A stretch of 64,000 nt of DNA from Gammaproteobacteria bacterium (lineage in GTDB: Bacteria > Pseudomonadota > Gammaproteobacteria > Steroidobacterales > GCA-2729495): NCBI GenBank assembly GCA_028285245.1, contig JANQPY010000025.1:48855-112854 (forward strand), written 5' to 3'. Each line of letters begins with the position of its first letter. Positions within the stretch are counted from its first letter, which is position 1. This document shows, piece after piece, positions 7,772 through 16,766 of this stretch. Under the pieces are notes generated by a model. That model was given only the letters and a program-made list of their open reading frames with translations, did not search any database and was not told the origin of the DNA. A program made the position numbers and the translations under genes.

Positions 7772-9943
7772 ATGGATGTCACCCCGATCATTGACCCGCT
7801 CAACGACGCGCAGCGCGAAGCCGTAACCGCGCCCGACCGGCCGATGCTGGTTGTCGCTGGCGCGGGCAGTGGCAAGACCCGGGTGTTGGTGCATCGAATC
7901 GCCTGGCTGCTGCAGGTCGAGAACGTGTCGCCAATGGGCATCCTGGCAGTCACTTTCACTAACAAGGCGGCGGCCGAAATGCGCGGCCGTATCGAGACGC
8001 TGCTCGGCATGCCGGTCGACAATCTGTGGGTCGGCACCTTTCACGGGCTTGCTCACCGGCTGCTCCGGCGCCACTGGCGCGAAGCGGGTTTGCCGCAATC
8101 CTTTCAGATCATCGACTCAGAGGATCAGCAGCGCAACATTCGCCGGCTGGTGAAAGATCTGGATCTTGACGAAAGCAGCTGGGTGCCGCGGGAGATCCAG
8201 TACTTTATCAACGGGCAGAAGGATGAGGGTCTGCGGCCGGACAACGTCGCCGACAACAACGATCCGAACCGGCGCATGATGATCCGGCTTTACCGGCTCT
8301 ATCAGGAATCCTGCGAACAGGCCGGGCTGGTCGATTTCGGCGAGCTGCTGCTCCGCGCGCATGAACTGTGGCTACATCAGCCGCAGCTGCTGGAACACTA
8401 TCGGAGTCGCTTTCAGCATCTGCTAGTCGATGAGTTCCAGGATACAAACTCCATTCAGTACGCGTGGTTGCGAATGCTGGCCGGCGAAACAGGCATTCCA
8501 TTTTTTGTGGGCGACGACGATCAGTCCATTTACCGGTGGCGCGGTGCCCGCATGGAGCATCTGCAGCGCTTCCAGAAGGACTTCCGCAACGTGCAGGTAG
8601 TCAAGCTGGAGCAAAACTACCGGTCCACCGGCACGATCCTGAATGCCGCCAACGCCCTTATTGCCAACAACAGCGGCCGGCTCGGCAAACAACTCTGGAC
8701 CGATGGTAGCGATGGCGAACCGATTCGGCTGTATAGCGCATACAACGAACGTGACGAAGCAGACTTTGTTATCGCGCGTGTGCAGGAATGGATTAACCAG
8801 GGTAACCAGCGAGCCGAGGCCGCGATTCTGTATCGCTCGAACGCTCAGTCACGCGTGTTTGAAGAAGCCCTGCTGCGCGCAAAACTGCCGTACCGCGTGT
8901 ACGGTGGCCTGCGCTTTTTCGAGCGGGCCGAGATCAAAGATTCATTGGCGTATATGCGTTTGGTTGCCAGCCGCAGTGATGATGCATCGTTCGAGCGCAT
9001 CGTTAACGTGCCCACGCGCGGTATTGGGGCGCGCACGGTCGCCACCATTCGCGAGTACGCGCGCGCCTACGGTCAGAGCCTGTGGGAATCCGCGTGCTCA
9101 CTCGCCGGCAATCAGCTCCCCGGCCGCGCCGCCACGGCGGTGCAGCGATTTATTCATCTCATCGATGCGCTGGATAACGATACGCGGGAGCTGGAGCTGC
9201 ATGAGCAGGCAGACCATGTGATTCGGCACAGTGGGCTGGTCGAGCACTATCGGAAAGAGCCCAAGGAGCGCGCCGAATCGCGGCTGGAAAACCTGGATGA
9301 GCTGGTCAGCGCCGCGCGCGGGTTTGAGTCTGAAGATCTTGAGGAAGACATGACGCCGCTGGCGGCGTTTCTCGCGCACGCCGTACTGGAGTCCGGGGAA
9401 ACCCAGGGTGATACGTGGGACGATTGCGTGCAGCTCATGACACTGCATTCAGCCAAGGGTCTGGAGTTTCCACTCGTGTTTATCGCTGGCATGGAAGACG
9501 GGCTGTTTCCACACCGGCGCAGCGTCAATGATGCCGCCAGTCTCGAAGAGGAGCGGCGGCTCTGCTATGTCGGCACCACGCGTGCCATGACCACGCTGTA
9601 TCTGACCTATGCCGAGCAGCGCCGGCTGCACGGCATCGACAGCTTTGGCCAGCCATCGCGCTTTATCGGAGAGATTCCGGCCGAGCTGATTGAAGAAGTC
9701 CGGCCCAGTATTCGGGTCACGCAGCCGCTGCATCGTCGTCCGGCGGGCGGCCGGCAAGCAGTGTCAGGGCCGCGCGAAGATCCGGGCGTCCGGCTCGGTC
9801 AGCGCGTGCGGCATGGAAAGTTCGGCGAGGGCGTGGTCCTGAACTGCGAGGGCGCCGGTGCACACGCTCGGGTGCAGGTAAATTTTGAGAACGCCGGCAC
9901 GAAATGGCTGGTCATGTCTTATGCCCAGCTGGAACTCATGTAG
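7772..9943 (+). CDS. uvrD: DNA helicase II (UvrD)
   Basis: Superfamily 1A 3'-5' helicase for nucleotide excision repair and mismatch repair. The 723-residue protein carries all signature motifs: Walker A AGAGSGKT (residues 29-36), motif Ia TFTNKAAAEMR, motif II DEFQDTN, motif III VGDDDQSIYRWRGA, motif IV QNYRSTG, motif V LMTLHSAKGLEFPLVF with the GMEDGLFPH loop, and motif VI EEERRLCYVGTTRA. The C-terminal end (HGKFGEGVVLNCEGAG to VMSYAQLELM) is the Tudor-like RNA polymerase-binding domain of UvrD/PcrA. This, with the length, favours UvrD over Rep. Confidence 0.95.
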   Translation: MDVTPIIDPLNDAQREAVTAPDRPMLVVAGAGSGKTRVLVHRIAWLLQVENVSPMGILAVTFTNKAAAEMRGRIETLLGMPVDNLWVGTFHGLAHRLLRRHWREAGLPQSFQIIDSEDQQRNIRRLVKDLDLDESSWVPREIQYFINGQKDEGLRPDNVADNNDPNRRMMIRLYRLYQESCEQAGLVDFGELLLRAHELWLHQPQLLEHYRSRFQHLLVDEFQDTNSIQYAWLRMLAGETGIPFFVGDDDQSIYRWRGARMEHLQRFQKDFRNVQVVKLEQNYRSTGTILNAANALIANNSGRLGKQLWTDGSDGEPIRLYSAYNERDEADFVIARVQEWINQGNQRAEAAILYRSNAQSRVFEEALLRAKLPYRVYGGLRFFERAEIKDSLAYMRLVASRSDDASFERIVNVPTRGIGARTVATIREYARAYGQSLWESACSLAGNQLPGRAATAVQRFIHLIDALDNDTRELELHEQADHVIRHSGLVEHYRKEPKERAESRLENLDELVSAARGFESEDLEEDMTPLAAFLAHAVLESGETQGDTWDDCVQLMTLHSAKGLEFPLVFIAGMEDGLFPHRRSVNDAASLEEERRLCYVGTTRAMTTLYLTYAEQRRLHGIDSFGQPSRFIGEIPAELIEEVRPSIRVTQPLHRRPAGGRQAVSGPREDPGVRLGQRVRHGKFGEGVVLNCEGAGAHARVQVNFENAGTKWLVMSYAQLELM

Positions 9944-9979
9944 AATGCGCTTCGTCCGCGCAGGTTACTCAGCCAGCCA

Positions 9980-11368
9980 ATGAACATCCTCATCCTGGGC
10001 GCCGGTCAGGTCGGCTCCACCGCCGCTTACCAGCTGGCTCGCCAGGAAGCCAATGAAGTTACCATCGTCGATACCGACGCAGCCACGCTCCGTGACCTGC
10101 AGGATCGGTTAGACATCCGGACTGTTGTTGGCCACGCCGCTTACCCCGAGGTGCTGCAGCGGGCAGGGGCCAAGAACGCCGAGATCGTCATCGCACTGAC
10201 CAGCAGCGATGAGGTCAACATGGTCGCCTGCCAGGTGGCCTACACGTTTTTCGGCACAGCGACCAAGATCGGGCGCATTCGCAGTGCGGAGTACCTGCGC
10301 TCGATCGATAAGGAACACGAGCTGTTTGCACAGGAAGCGGTGCCAGTGGACGTGCTCATCGCACCGGAGCAGCTGGTCACTGAGTACATTGAGGAGTTGA
10401 TCCATTTCCCCGGCGCATTTCAGGTGCTGGATTTTGCCGACGGACGCGTGCGCTTGGTTGGTGCCCGTGCGCTAAGCGGCGGGCTGCTGGTGGACCAGCA
10501 GATCAAGTCACTCAACGAACATATCCCCGGTGTGGAAACCCGGATCGCCGCCATTTACCGGCAGGGCCAGAACATCGTCCCCGATGGCAACACCCTCATC
10601 CGCCAGGACGACGAAGTGTTCTTTATCGCCGCGCGAGACGATATTCGCCTGGTCATGAACGAGATGCGTCGACCGGAAGACACGGTGCGGCGCGTGACTA
10701 TTGCCGGCGGCGGCAATATCGGTTTCCGGTTGGCGCGGCGACTTGAAAAGACCAGCCAGGTAAAGGTGATCGAGCGCGACAAAGACCGCGCCCGCATGAT
10801 CTCGGAGCGGCTTAGCAAGGCCATTGTGTTGCATGGCGATGCTGCCGACGAAGAGCTGCTGCTGGAAGAGAACATCGATAGCGCCGATGTTTTTGTATCG
10901 CTAACCAACGCCGAAGAGGCCAATATTCTTTCGGCAATGCTGGCCAAGCGGCTGGGCTGCAAGAAGGTGATGGCCTTAATCAACCGTCCGGCCTATGCCG
11001 ATCTGGTCGAGGAAAGCGCCACTATCGATGTCGCAATTTCGCCGCAGCAGGTCACCATTAGTTCTTTGTTGTCGCATGTACGCCGCGGCGATGTGGTCAA
11101 GGTGCATTCGCTGCGGCGCGGTCAGGCAGAGGCTATCGAAGCCATCGCGCATGGCACGCCAAGTCAGTCCAGCGTGGTCGGGCGGCGTATCGACGAGATA
11201 GAGCTGCCGCCCGGCACAACTATCGATGCGATTTATCGTGACAACGAAGTGCTACAGGCCCACCACGACACGGTGATTGAGACGGATGATCACGTGATCA
11301 TTTTCATCACTGATCGCCGGCAGAGCGACGTGGTGGAGCGGCTGTTTGAAGTGGATGTCGAACTCTGA
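9980..11368 (+). CDS. trkA: Trk potassium uptake regulatory subunit TrkA
   Basis: Cytoplasmic NAD(H)-binding gating subunit of the Trk K+ uptake system. The 462-residue protein has the duplicated RCK layout: a first Rossmann motif GAGQVGSTAA (about 7-16) and a second GGGNIGFRLARRL (about residue 239 onward), each followed by a TrkA-C domain. The last residues (TDDHVIIFITDRRQSDVVERLFEVDVEL) are a typical TrkA C-terminus. It is followed 48 nt later by trkH, so the two parts of the channel are probably co-transcribed. Confidence 0.96.
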   Translation: MNILILGAGQVGSTAAYQLARQEANEVTIVDTDAATLRDLQDRLDIRTVVGHAAYPEVLQRAGAKNAEIVIALTSSDEVNMVACQVAYTFFGTATKIGRIRSAEYLRSIDKEHELFAQEAVPVDVLIAPEQLVTEYIEELIHFPGAFQVLDFADGRVRLVGARALSGGLLVDQQIKSLNEHIPGVETRIAAIYRQGQNIVPDGNTLIRQDDEVFFIAARDDIRLVMNEMRRPEDTVRRVTIAGGGNIGFRLARRLEKTSQVKVIERDKDRARMISERLSKAIVLHGDAADEELLLEENIDSADVFVSLTNAEEANILSAMLAKRLGCKKVMALINRPAYADLVEESATIDVAISPQQVTISSLLSHVRRGDVVKVHSLRRGQAEAIEAIAHGTPSQSSVVGRRIDEIELPPGTTIDAIYRDNEVLQAHHDTVIETDDHVIIFITDRRQSDVVERLFEVDVEL

Positions 11369-11416
11369 CCGTGCCGGTCCCGCCAGACCGCTAACGCTGA
11401 AATCACAGGCTTAGGC

Positions 11417-12862
11417 ATGCGCATCGCGGTTACCCAACGGATTCTTGGCCTGCTGCTGATGCTCTTCAGCACCACCATGCTGCCGCCCGTGGCGGTGTCG
11501 CTGTTGTACGCCGACGGTGCCGCGCTGGATTTCGTTTACGGCTTTGCCGTTACCCTGGCGACGGGTTTCTTTGTCTGGCTACCGGTGCGCAATGATCAAC
11601 GTGAACCGCGGCTGCGCGATGGCTTTCTTATCGTCGCGTCGTTCTGGGTGGTGCTCGGCACGTTTGGCGCCGCACCGTTGCTATTTTCGGCACAGCCCAG
11701 CATGGACTTTACTGATGCCGTGTTCGAAGCGGTGTCGGGCCTGACGACAACCGGTGCAACCGTCCTGACCGGATTGGATGACTTGCCGAAATCGATTCTG
11801 TACTACCGTCAGCAGCTGCAGTGGCTCGGTGGCATGGGCATTATCGTTTTGGCTGTCGCTGTGCTGCCCATGCTAGGCGTGGGAGGCATGCAGCTTTACC
11901 GCGCCGAAGCACCAGGCCCGGTGAAAGACAACAAGCTGACGCCGCGCATCACCGAAACGGCGAAAGCGCTCTGGTACATCTACCTCAGCCTGACCATTGC
12001 CTGTGCTCTGGCCTATGGGCTCGCCGGCATGTCCTGGTTTGATGCCATCTGCCACAGCTTCAGCACTATCGCGATTGGAGGTTTTTCCACTCACGATCTG
12101 AGTATTGGCTACTTTGACAGCAACGCCATCGAGCTGATCGCGGTGATCTTCATGTTTATCGCCGGTCTCAACTTTTCCCTGCACTTTTTGTTCTGGCGCA
12201 ACTTTTCCTTCCGGCACTATGCGGCGGACCCCGAGCTGCGCGCGTACTGCTCTGTCTTGCTGGCTCTGGTTATCGTAGTACCAGGCACGCTGGTTCTGAC
12301 CCAGGGATTCCTGCCCGAAACAGTCATTGAGGGTATTTTCCAGGTCGTTTCAGTGGCGACTACCACCGGCTTTACCACAACAGAGTTTTCCGCCTGGCCC
12401 GGCGCATTGCCGGTGCTGCTGCTCTTTTCCAGCTTTATTGGCGGCTGCGCAGGATCCACCGGCGGCGGCATGAAAGTGGTGCGCGTGCTGCTGCTCTACA
12501 AGCAAGGCCTGCGAGAGGTCCGCCGGCTGGTTCACCCCAGCGCAGAAATGCCAGTGAAGCTAGGGCAGATGGCCGTGCCGCAGCGCGTAGCCGATGCCGT
12601 GTGGGGGTTCTTTGCGGTGTACATCGTGTTGTTCACCATCATGATGTCGATATTGCTGGCGACCGGCCTTGATCAGGTCACCGCCTTCTCCGCGATCGCC
12701 GCCAGTCTGAACAATCTGGGGCCCGGGCTGGGAGAAGTCGCCACCGGGTTCGCCAGCGTTAACGATGTCGCAAAATGGGTCTGCATTGGCGCCATGCTGC
12801 TTGGCCGGCTGGAAATATTCACTTTGCTTGTGCTCGTCTCGCCCACGTTTTGGCGCCCGTGA
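11417..12862 (+). CDS. trkH: Trk potassium uptake channel subunit TrkH
   Basis: Membrane pore of the Trk K+ system, built from four M-P-M repeats. Selectivity-filter regions are visible: EAVSGLTTTGATVLTGLD in the first repeat, FSTIAIGGFSTHD in the second, VVSVATTTGFTTTEFSAWP in the third, and AASLNNLGPGLGEV in the fourth. The segment GGCAGSTGGGMKVVR is a family hallmark. Length (481 aa) fits TrkH. Its TGA overlaps the GTG start of the following TRAP small-permease gene (GTGA), so the TRAP genes look transcriptionally joined to trkAH, although no functional link is known. Confidence 0.96.
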   Translation: MRIAVTQRILGLLLMLFSTTMLPPVAVSLLYADGAALDFVYGFAVTLATGFFVWLPVRNDQREPRLRDGFLIVASFWVVLGTFGAAPLLFSAQPSMDFTDAVFEAVSGLTTTGATVLTGLDDLPKSILYYRQQLQWLGGMGIIVLAVAVLPMLGVGGMQLYRAEAPGPVKDNKLTPRITETAKALWYIYLSLTIACALAYGLAGMSWFDAICHSFSTIAIGGFSTHDLSIGYFDSNAIELIAVIFMFIAGLNFSLHFLFWRNFSFRHYAADPELRAYCSVLLALVIVVPGTLVLTQGFLPETVIEGIFQVVSVATTTGFTTTEFSAWPGALPVLLLFSSFIGGCAGSTGGGMKVVRVLLLYKQGLREVRRLVHPSAEMPVKLGQMAVPQRVADAVWGFFAVYIVLFTIMMSILLATGLDQVTAFSAIAASLNNLGPGLGEVATGFASVNDVAKWVCIGAMLLGRLEIFTLLVLVSPTFWRP

Positions 12863-13383
12863 AGGAGCCTGTGCTGCTCCAGCGGCTTGAGGCGCTCAAT
12901 ATTGCAGTGGGCCGAGCAGTCGCGTGGCTGACCGTTTGCATGGTCATCGTGACGATTGCCGTCGTCATTCTCCGCTACTGGTTTGATCTCGGCTGGATCT
13001 GGCTGCAGGAAACTGTCAACTGGATGCACGCGGCCGTGTTTATGCTGGGCGCGAGCTACACGCTCGCGCAGGATGAACACGTCAGGGTTGATGTGCTCTA
13101 CCGGCGGCTGTCATTGCGGGGCCGGGCGGTTGTCGATCTGCTCGGGACGCTGCTACTGCTCATGCCCGTCTGTGCCTTTGTGTTTGTCAGCAGTTATGAC
13201 TACGTGGCTACGGCCTGGCGCATTGGTGAAGCCTCGCGTGAAGCCGGCGGCCTGCCTTATCCCGCTGTCCCGCTATTAAAGAGCCTTATTCCCGCGACGG
13301 CTGTGCTGCTATTCGGGCAAGCCATCGTCATCTTCGCCCGCGCCGTACTGCGGCTGCGCACTAGTCCCACAGAGCATCCCTAG
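12859..13383 (+). CDS. TRAP transporter small permease (DctQ family)
   Basis: Four-helix small membrane subunit of a tripartite ATP-independent periplasmic (TRAP) transporter. The 174-residue product has helices at about 17-37, 52-72, 91-112 and 135-160, with the DctQ-type segment QETVNWMHAAVFMLGASYTLAQDEHVRVDVLY, including the common D-x-H-V-R-V-D-V/L motif after helix 2. I chose the GTG at 12859 that overlaps the trkH stop; the open frame reaches further upstream but only inside trkH. The TAG overlaps the GTG of the large permease. Confidence 0.9.
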   Translation: MKEPVLLQRLEALNIAVGRAVAWLTVCMVIVTIAVVILRYWFDLGWIWLQETVNWMHAAVFMLGASYTLAQDEHVRVDVLYRRLSLRGRAVVDLLGTLLLLMPVCAFVFVSSYDYVATAWRIGEASREAGGLPYPAVPLLKSLIPATAVLLFGQAIVIFARAVLRLRTSPTEHP

Positions 13384-14759
13384 TGGGCGGCGTGGCACTG
13401 CTGATGTTTCTGGCGGTCATCGTGCTGATGCTTGCCGGCTTTCCGGTCGCTTTTACGCTCGCCGGCACGGCACTGCTGTTTGCCTGGGGCGGCAGCCTCG
13501 CGGGCGCATTTGAACCGGCTTTTCTCAACACCATGCCGAGCAGGATCTACGGCATCATGGGCAACGGCACTTTGGTTGCGGTGCCGCTGTTCGTCTTCAT
13601 GGGTGTAACGCTAGAGCGCGCCCGTATCGCTGAAGACCTGCTGACGACGCTCAGCCAGCTGTTTGGCCGGCTGCGCGGTGGTCTCGCTATCGCCGTGGCG
13701 CTGGTGGGCATGCTCCTCGCCGCCAGCACGGGGATTGTTGGCGCGACTGTGGTAACGATGGGATTGCTGTCGCTGCCCACGATGCTCAAGCGCGGGTACG
13801 CGCCGGAAATTTCCACCGGCATCATCAGCGCCTCCGGAACGCTCGGACAGATCATTCCGCCGTCCATCATTCTCGTGCTACTTGGCGATGTGCTGTCGTC
13901 TGCCTACCAACAGTCACAGATCAGTCAGGGCATCTTCAGCCCGGAGACAGTTTCCGTCGGCGATTTATTTGTCGGGGCGATCGTGCCCGGCCTGTTGCTG
14001 GTTGGCCTGTATATCGGCTGGATTATCGTTTACGGGCTGCTCAAGCCGGACGCCATGCCGAGCACGCCGGCGGACACAGATTCAGCCGACGCCGGCCTGC
14101 TGCGCAAGGTGATTGCCGTACTGCTGCCGCCATTGCTGCTGATCGTGGCGGTCCTGGGCTCCATTATCACGGGCCTGGCGACACCAACAGAAGCCGCCGC
14201 CGTCGGCGCAGGCGGCGCGTTGCTGCTGGCAGCCACGCGTTCCGCGCTCACCTGGGAGCGCCTGTCGGAAATCATGCGCCGGACGACCCGCGTTAGCAGC
14301 ATGGTCTTCCTGATACTGATTGGTGCATCCGTGTTTTCACTGGTGTTTCGCGGCTTCGGCGGGGACGAAGTCGTGCGCGACTTCTTGCTGGGTATGCCCG
14401 GCGGCGCGGCCGGGGCACTGATCGTTGTGATGCTCGTGATGTTCTTGCTGGGCTTCGTGCTCGACTTTATCGAGATCACGTTTGTCGTTGTGCCAATAGT
14501 CGGCCCAGTGCTTCTCAGCCTGGGGATGGACCCTGTCTGGCTGGGCATCATGATTGCCGTCAACCTGCAGACGTCGTTTCTTACGCCACCCTTTGGCTTC
14601 GCGCTGTTCTATCTCCGGGGCGTGGCGCCGCCGGAGGTGCAAACCATGGCCATGTATCGCGGTGTTATCCCCTTCGTGGCGCTGCAGCTCCTGCTGCTGG
14701 TGCTGCTGGCTGTCTGGCCAGAACTGGTGACGTGGTTACCGGACCTCGTGTACGGCTAG
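13383..14759 (+). CDS. TRAP transporter large permease (DctM family)
   Basis: Main sodium-coupled transport subunit of a TRAP transporter, a polytopic protein of the ion-transporter superfamily. The 458-residue sequence has DctM hallmarks: GNGTLVAVPLFVFMG, LLAASTGIVGATVVTMGLLSLPTML, SASGTLGQIIPPSIILVLLGD, TPTEAAAVGAGGALLLA and the C-terminal MIAVNLQTSFLTPPFGFALFYLRGVAP. It is longer than the roughly 427-residue DctM proteins of C4-dicarboxylate systems, as in the mannitol/chloroaromatic/keto-acid branch. There is no receptor gene next to it; the only TRAP receptor in the window is at 26.2-27.3 kb. GTG start overlapping the dctQ-like stop. Confidence 0.93.
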   Translation: MGGVALLMFLAVIVLMLAGFPVAFTLAGTALLFAWGGSLAGAFEPAFLNTMPSRIYGIMGNGTLVAVPLFVFMGVTLERARIAEDLLTTLSQLFGRLRGGLAIAVALVGMLLAASTGIVGATVVTMGLLSLPTMLKRGYAPEISTGIISASGTLGQIIPPSIILVLLGDVLSSAYQQSQISQGIFSPETVSVGDLFVGAIVPGLLLVGLYIGWIIVYGLLKPDAMPSTPADTDSADAGLLRKVIAVLLPPLLLIVAVLGSIITGLATPTEAAAVGAGGALLLAATRSALTWERLSEIMRRTTRVSSMVFLILIGASVFSLVFRGFGGDEVVRDFLLGMPGGAAGALIVVMLVMFLLGFVLDFIEITFVVVPIVGPVLLSLGMDPVWLGIMIAVNLQTSFLTPPFGFALFYLRGVAPPEVQTMAMYRGVIPFVALQLLLLVLLAVWPELVTWLPDLVYG

Positions 14760-15127
14760 TCGCCAAGATCCTGGTAGTTCGACCACTCGAAGCGTGGCGT
14801 GCAGATACACAAGAACATCAGATCGTCATCACCCGTATTGCGAATGCGCTGCGTGGCGCCAGGAGGAATGCACACAACGTCTCCGGAAGATACGGATTTG
14901 ATGCCTAGCCCCTCGATGTCTACCTCACCTGCGCCCGACGTAATCAGGTAGCGCTCGGCCGTACCGGCGACCCGGTGCAGGCGAGTGGTCACGCCGGGCT
15001 CTACCCGGGCTCTTGCAACGGATACCTCAGGATCGTTCTCGGTGTTCAGGAACTCGAGTATGTGACAGCGTTCTTCGCTGAGGTACTCGTCATTCTCGTG
15101 GGCGGTATGCAGCTCGGCTTCACGCAT
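14756..15127 (-). CDS. Small cupin-domain protein
   Basis: A 123-residue single-cupin protein. Motif 1 reads VEPGVTTRLHRVAGTAERYLITSGAGEVDIEG and motif 2 SGDVVCIPPGATQRIRNTG, giving likely metal ligands H, E and a second-motif position; the usual second His of motif 1 is replaced (LHRVAGTAERY), so the metal site may be reduced. Family members bind small molecules or act as isomerases or sensors; the exact role cannot be read here. Its 3' end overlaps the end of the TRAP large-permease gene (convergent) by 4 nt. Confidence 0.82.
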   Translation of the reverse strand: MREAELHTAHENDEYLSEERCHILEFLNTENDPEVSVARARVEPGVTTRLHRVAGTAERYLITSGAGEVDIEGLGIKSVSSGDVVCIPPGATQRIRNTGDDDLMFLCICTPRFEWSNYQDLGD

Positions 15128-15133
15128 ATGGCA

Positions 15134-15658
15134 CTACAGACTGGCCATAAATTCCCGCCAACCCGGCGGCAGCGCACCCAGTCCGGTGATCTGCAGAAAC
15201 TTCTCTTCAGACAGCGGAATGATCTTGAACTCTCCGGCGGTCACCAGCCTGTCGCCCGTTCCATGAGCCGCCACCTTGACCATGGCCGCCTGTCCGGGTT
15301 CCGGCTTGCCAACTAGCTCGGCAGCCAGGTTGATCGGCCCGTCTTGCGACGGCGGCGCATGGTAAGTCACCGAGGCATTGCGCAGCACCCAGATGGCCGG
15401 CGGGCCATTGACAAGCAGAAAGCCGGACCATGACGCCATGCAGTCCATGGCGGTAAATACCGCGCCGCCGTGCGTGATACCGGGAAAGCCCGCCATATCG
15501 GGTGTGGGCGAAAGACGGCCGCGCAGGACTTGCGGCTCAGCGGCATCCTGAAAAATCTCCACGCCCAGTCCGCTGCTGTTGCCATGGCCACAGCCAAAGC
15601 AGGTTCCGGCAGGCAAGAGTCGTCCGTTGACCGAATGCTCTGTTGGGTCGTGCTGCAC
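15134..15658 (-). CDS. Hotdog-fold thioesterase-like protein (PaaI type)
   Basis: A 174-residue PaaI/acyl-CoA thioesterase-like hotdog protein. It begins with the Cys motif CFGCGHGNSSGLG found at the front of one hotdog subgroup, then FPGITHGGAVFTAMDCMASW, matching the HGGxxxxxxD catalytic helix, and the dimer strand VTYHAPPSQDG. A C-terminal extension (LPLSEEKF to FMASL) follows the fold. The start is GTG and overlaps the stop of the upstream gene (TAGTG). The substrate is unknown; a similar CxxC-hotdog protein is encoded at 34.1-34.5 kb. Confidence 0.8.
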   Translation of the reverse strand: MQHDPTEHSVNGRLLPAGTCFGCGHGNSSGLGVEIFQDAAEPQVLRGRLSPTPDMAGFPGITHGGAVFTAMDCMASWSGFLLVNGPPAIWVLRNASVTYHAPPSQDGPINLAAELVGKPEPGQAAMVKVAAHGTGDRLVTAGEFKIIPLSEEKFLQITGLGALPPGWREFMASL

Positions 15659-15963
15659 TAGCCGCCTCGCGCGCTGATTTCAAACACGGTCATCACGACC
15701 GTCATCGCGATTGCCGCGAAGATGCGCGTTGTCGTTACGCCCACACTGGTTCGAGCTGCAAGATTCGCGAACGAACCAACGGCTGCACATACCACTACGG
15801 CGAGGGACGTTCTCAAATTTGCCGCCGCAAAATGGTTCGCGCACTGCCAGGCATGCACGAGCAAAGCCAGCAAGATGTAGATCTGCGCAAAAAGGGCATA
15901 CCGATCGAACCAGCCATGTTGGTTCAGCAGGCTTGAGCTGCCGAATCGGCTATTGCCAGCCAC
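15658..15963 (-). CDS. Hypothetical small membrane protein (101 aa)
   Basis: Unrecognised. The 101-residue product has three hydrophobic stretches (about residues 24-40, 51-68 and 78-95) and no charged catalytic motif. It starts with GTG overlapping the end of the DUF1761 gene by 14 nt and its stop overlaps the start of the hotdog gene, so the tight packing supports it being a real gene in a minus-strand operon. No function proposed. Confidence 0.5.
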   Translation of the reverse strand: MAGNSRFGSSSLLNQHGWFDRYALFAQIYILLALLVHAWQCANHFAAANLRTSLAVVVCAAVGSFANLAARTSVGVTTTRIFAAIAMTVVMTVFEISARGG

Positions 15964-16357
15964 CCAGCACGGCCCCCATGAGAACGAGATAGGTGACGCG
16001 ATAGCCCGCCTGAATAAGGAACAGCGGCCAACCCCAGCCGCAAAACAGGCTGTCGGAGAGGAAAGCCGTCGCCACCAGTCCCAGCCCGCACAGCAATCCG
16101 AAACCAGCGCCCGCCGCGTAGCCGGTCACGCCCGCGGCCGCAATCAAAAGCGCCATCGTGACGGCCGAGGCCGCCGAGGCAAACAGGCCACCGGCCATGG
16201 CTGGCCCCGGCGAAGATAGCTCTTCTTCGGTCTTGCCGAGCGCCTTCAGCCAGGCATTACCGAACAGCACTGGCGAATACCAGAGCGCGCCGAGCGCCAT
16301 GCCAATCACTGCCGCAACGGCAACCGCGATCCAGTTGAGACTGACCATATCGAGCAT
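15950..16357 (-). CDS. DUF1761-like membrane protein
   Basis: A 135-residue membrane protein beginning MLDMVSLNWIAVAVAAVIGMALGALWYSPVLFGNAW, which is the characteristic N-terminus of DUF1761 proteins (first helix ending GxLWYSPxLFGxxW), followed by three further helices. The ATG at 16357 has a strong GGAGGG ribosome binding site; the frame is open further upstream to 16564 but that part is Arg-rich shadow of the next gene. Function unknown. Confidence 0.78.
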   Translation of the reverse strand: MLDMVSLNWIAVAVAAVIGMALGALWYSPVLFGNAWLKALGKTEEELSSPGPAMAGGLFASAASAVTMALLIAAAGVTGYAAGAGFGLLCGLGLVATAFLSDSLFCGWGWPLFLIQAGYRVTYLVLMGAVLGGWQ

Positions 16358-16371
16358 GCGCTTACCCTCCG

Positions 16372-16746
16372 CTAATCGCCAACCGCTTCGAAAAGGCGGG
16401 GGATGCTGCTGGTGAAAACGTCCAGATCGGCGCCAGCGAGCTGCAGCGTGACGGGATCTTCCCACCCGCCGTTCGGCAGCGGTGTCTGCAGCACGAGTTC
16501 TTCGCTCCGGCCATTCCACAGGATGCGCTGCGTTTCGTTTGCCCGGTGAATTTCCGCGACCCAAGTGCCGTAGGGACCCATCGCCGAAACGAAGCGCTGC
16601 ATCGGACAGCCCGCCTGTTCACAAGCCTTGGCGATCGCCTGCTGAAACTCCTGCGCGTCGGCCGGATTCTCCTCGCGTTTCTCCTGCCCGGGCGTACCAC
16701 CCATCCAGAAAACGCCGTGCTCGGTGACTGTGCGATCTTCATTCAT
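16372..16746 (-). CDS. Hypothetical soluble protein (124 aa)
   Basis: Unrecognised 124-residue soluble, acidic protein with no signal peptide. It contains two Cys residues close together (ACEQAGCPMQRF), a central GTWVAEIHRANETQRILWNG segment that looks like beta strands, and a Trp-containing ELVLQTPLPNGGWEDP turn. An overlapping frame on the same strand (16362-16742) is Arg/Ser-rich and rejected. It sits directly upstream of the DUF1761 gene (14 nt) in the same direction. Confidence 0.65.
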   Translation of the reverse strand: MNEDRTVTEHGVFWMGGTPGQEKREENPADAQEFQQAIAKACEQAGCPMQRFVSAMGPYGTWVAEIHRANETQRILWNGRSEELVLQTPLPNGGWEDPVTLQLAGADLDVFTSSIPRLFEAVGD

Positions 16747-16766
16747 AGCGTTCGTATCCGGCAGGG

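Noticed and set aside
11286..11301. 16-bp perfect palindrome ATGATCACGTGATCAT in trkA
   Set aside because: Lies in conserved TrkA codons (DDHVIIF) and does not match parS; likely chance.
16362..16742. Alternative minus-strand ORF overlapping the 124-aa protein
   Set aside because: Arg/Ser-rich shadow; the other frame has balanced composition.
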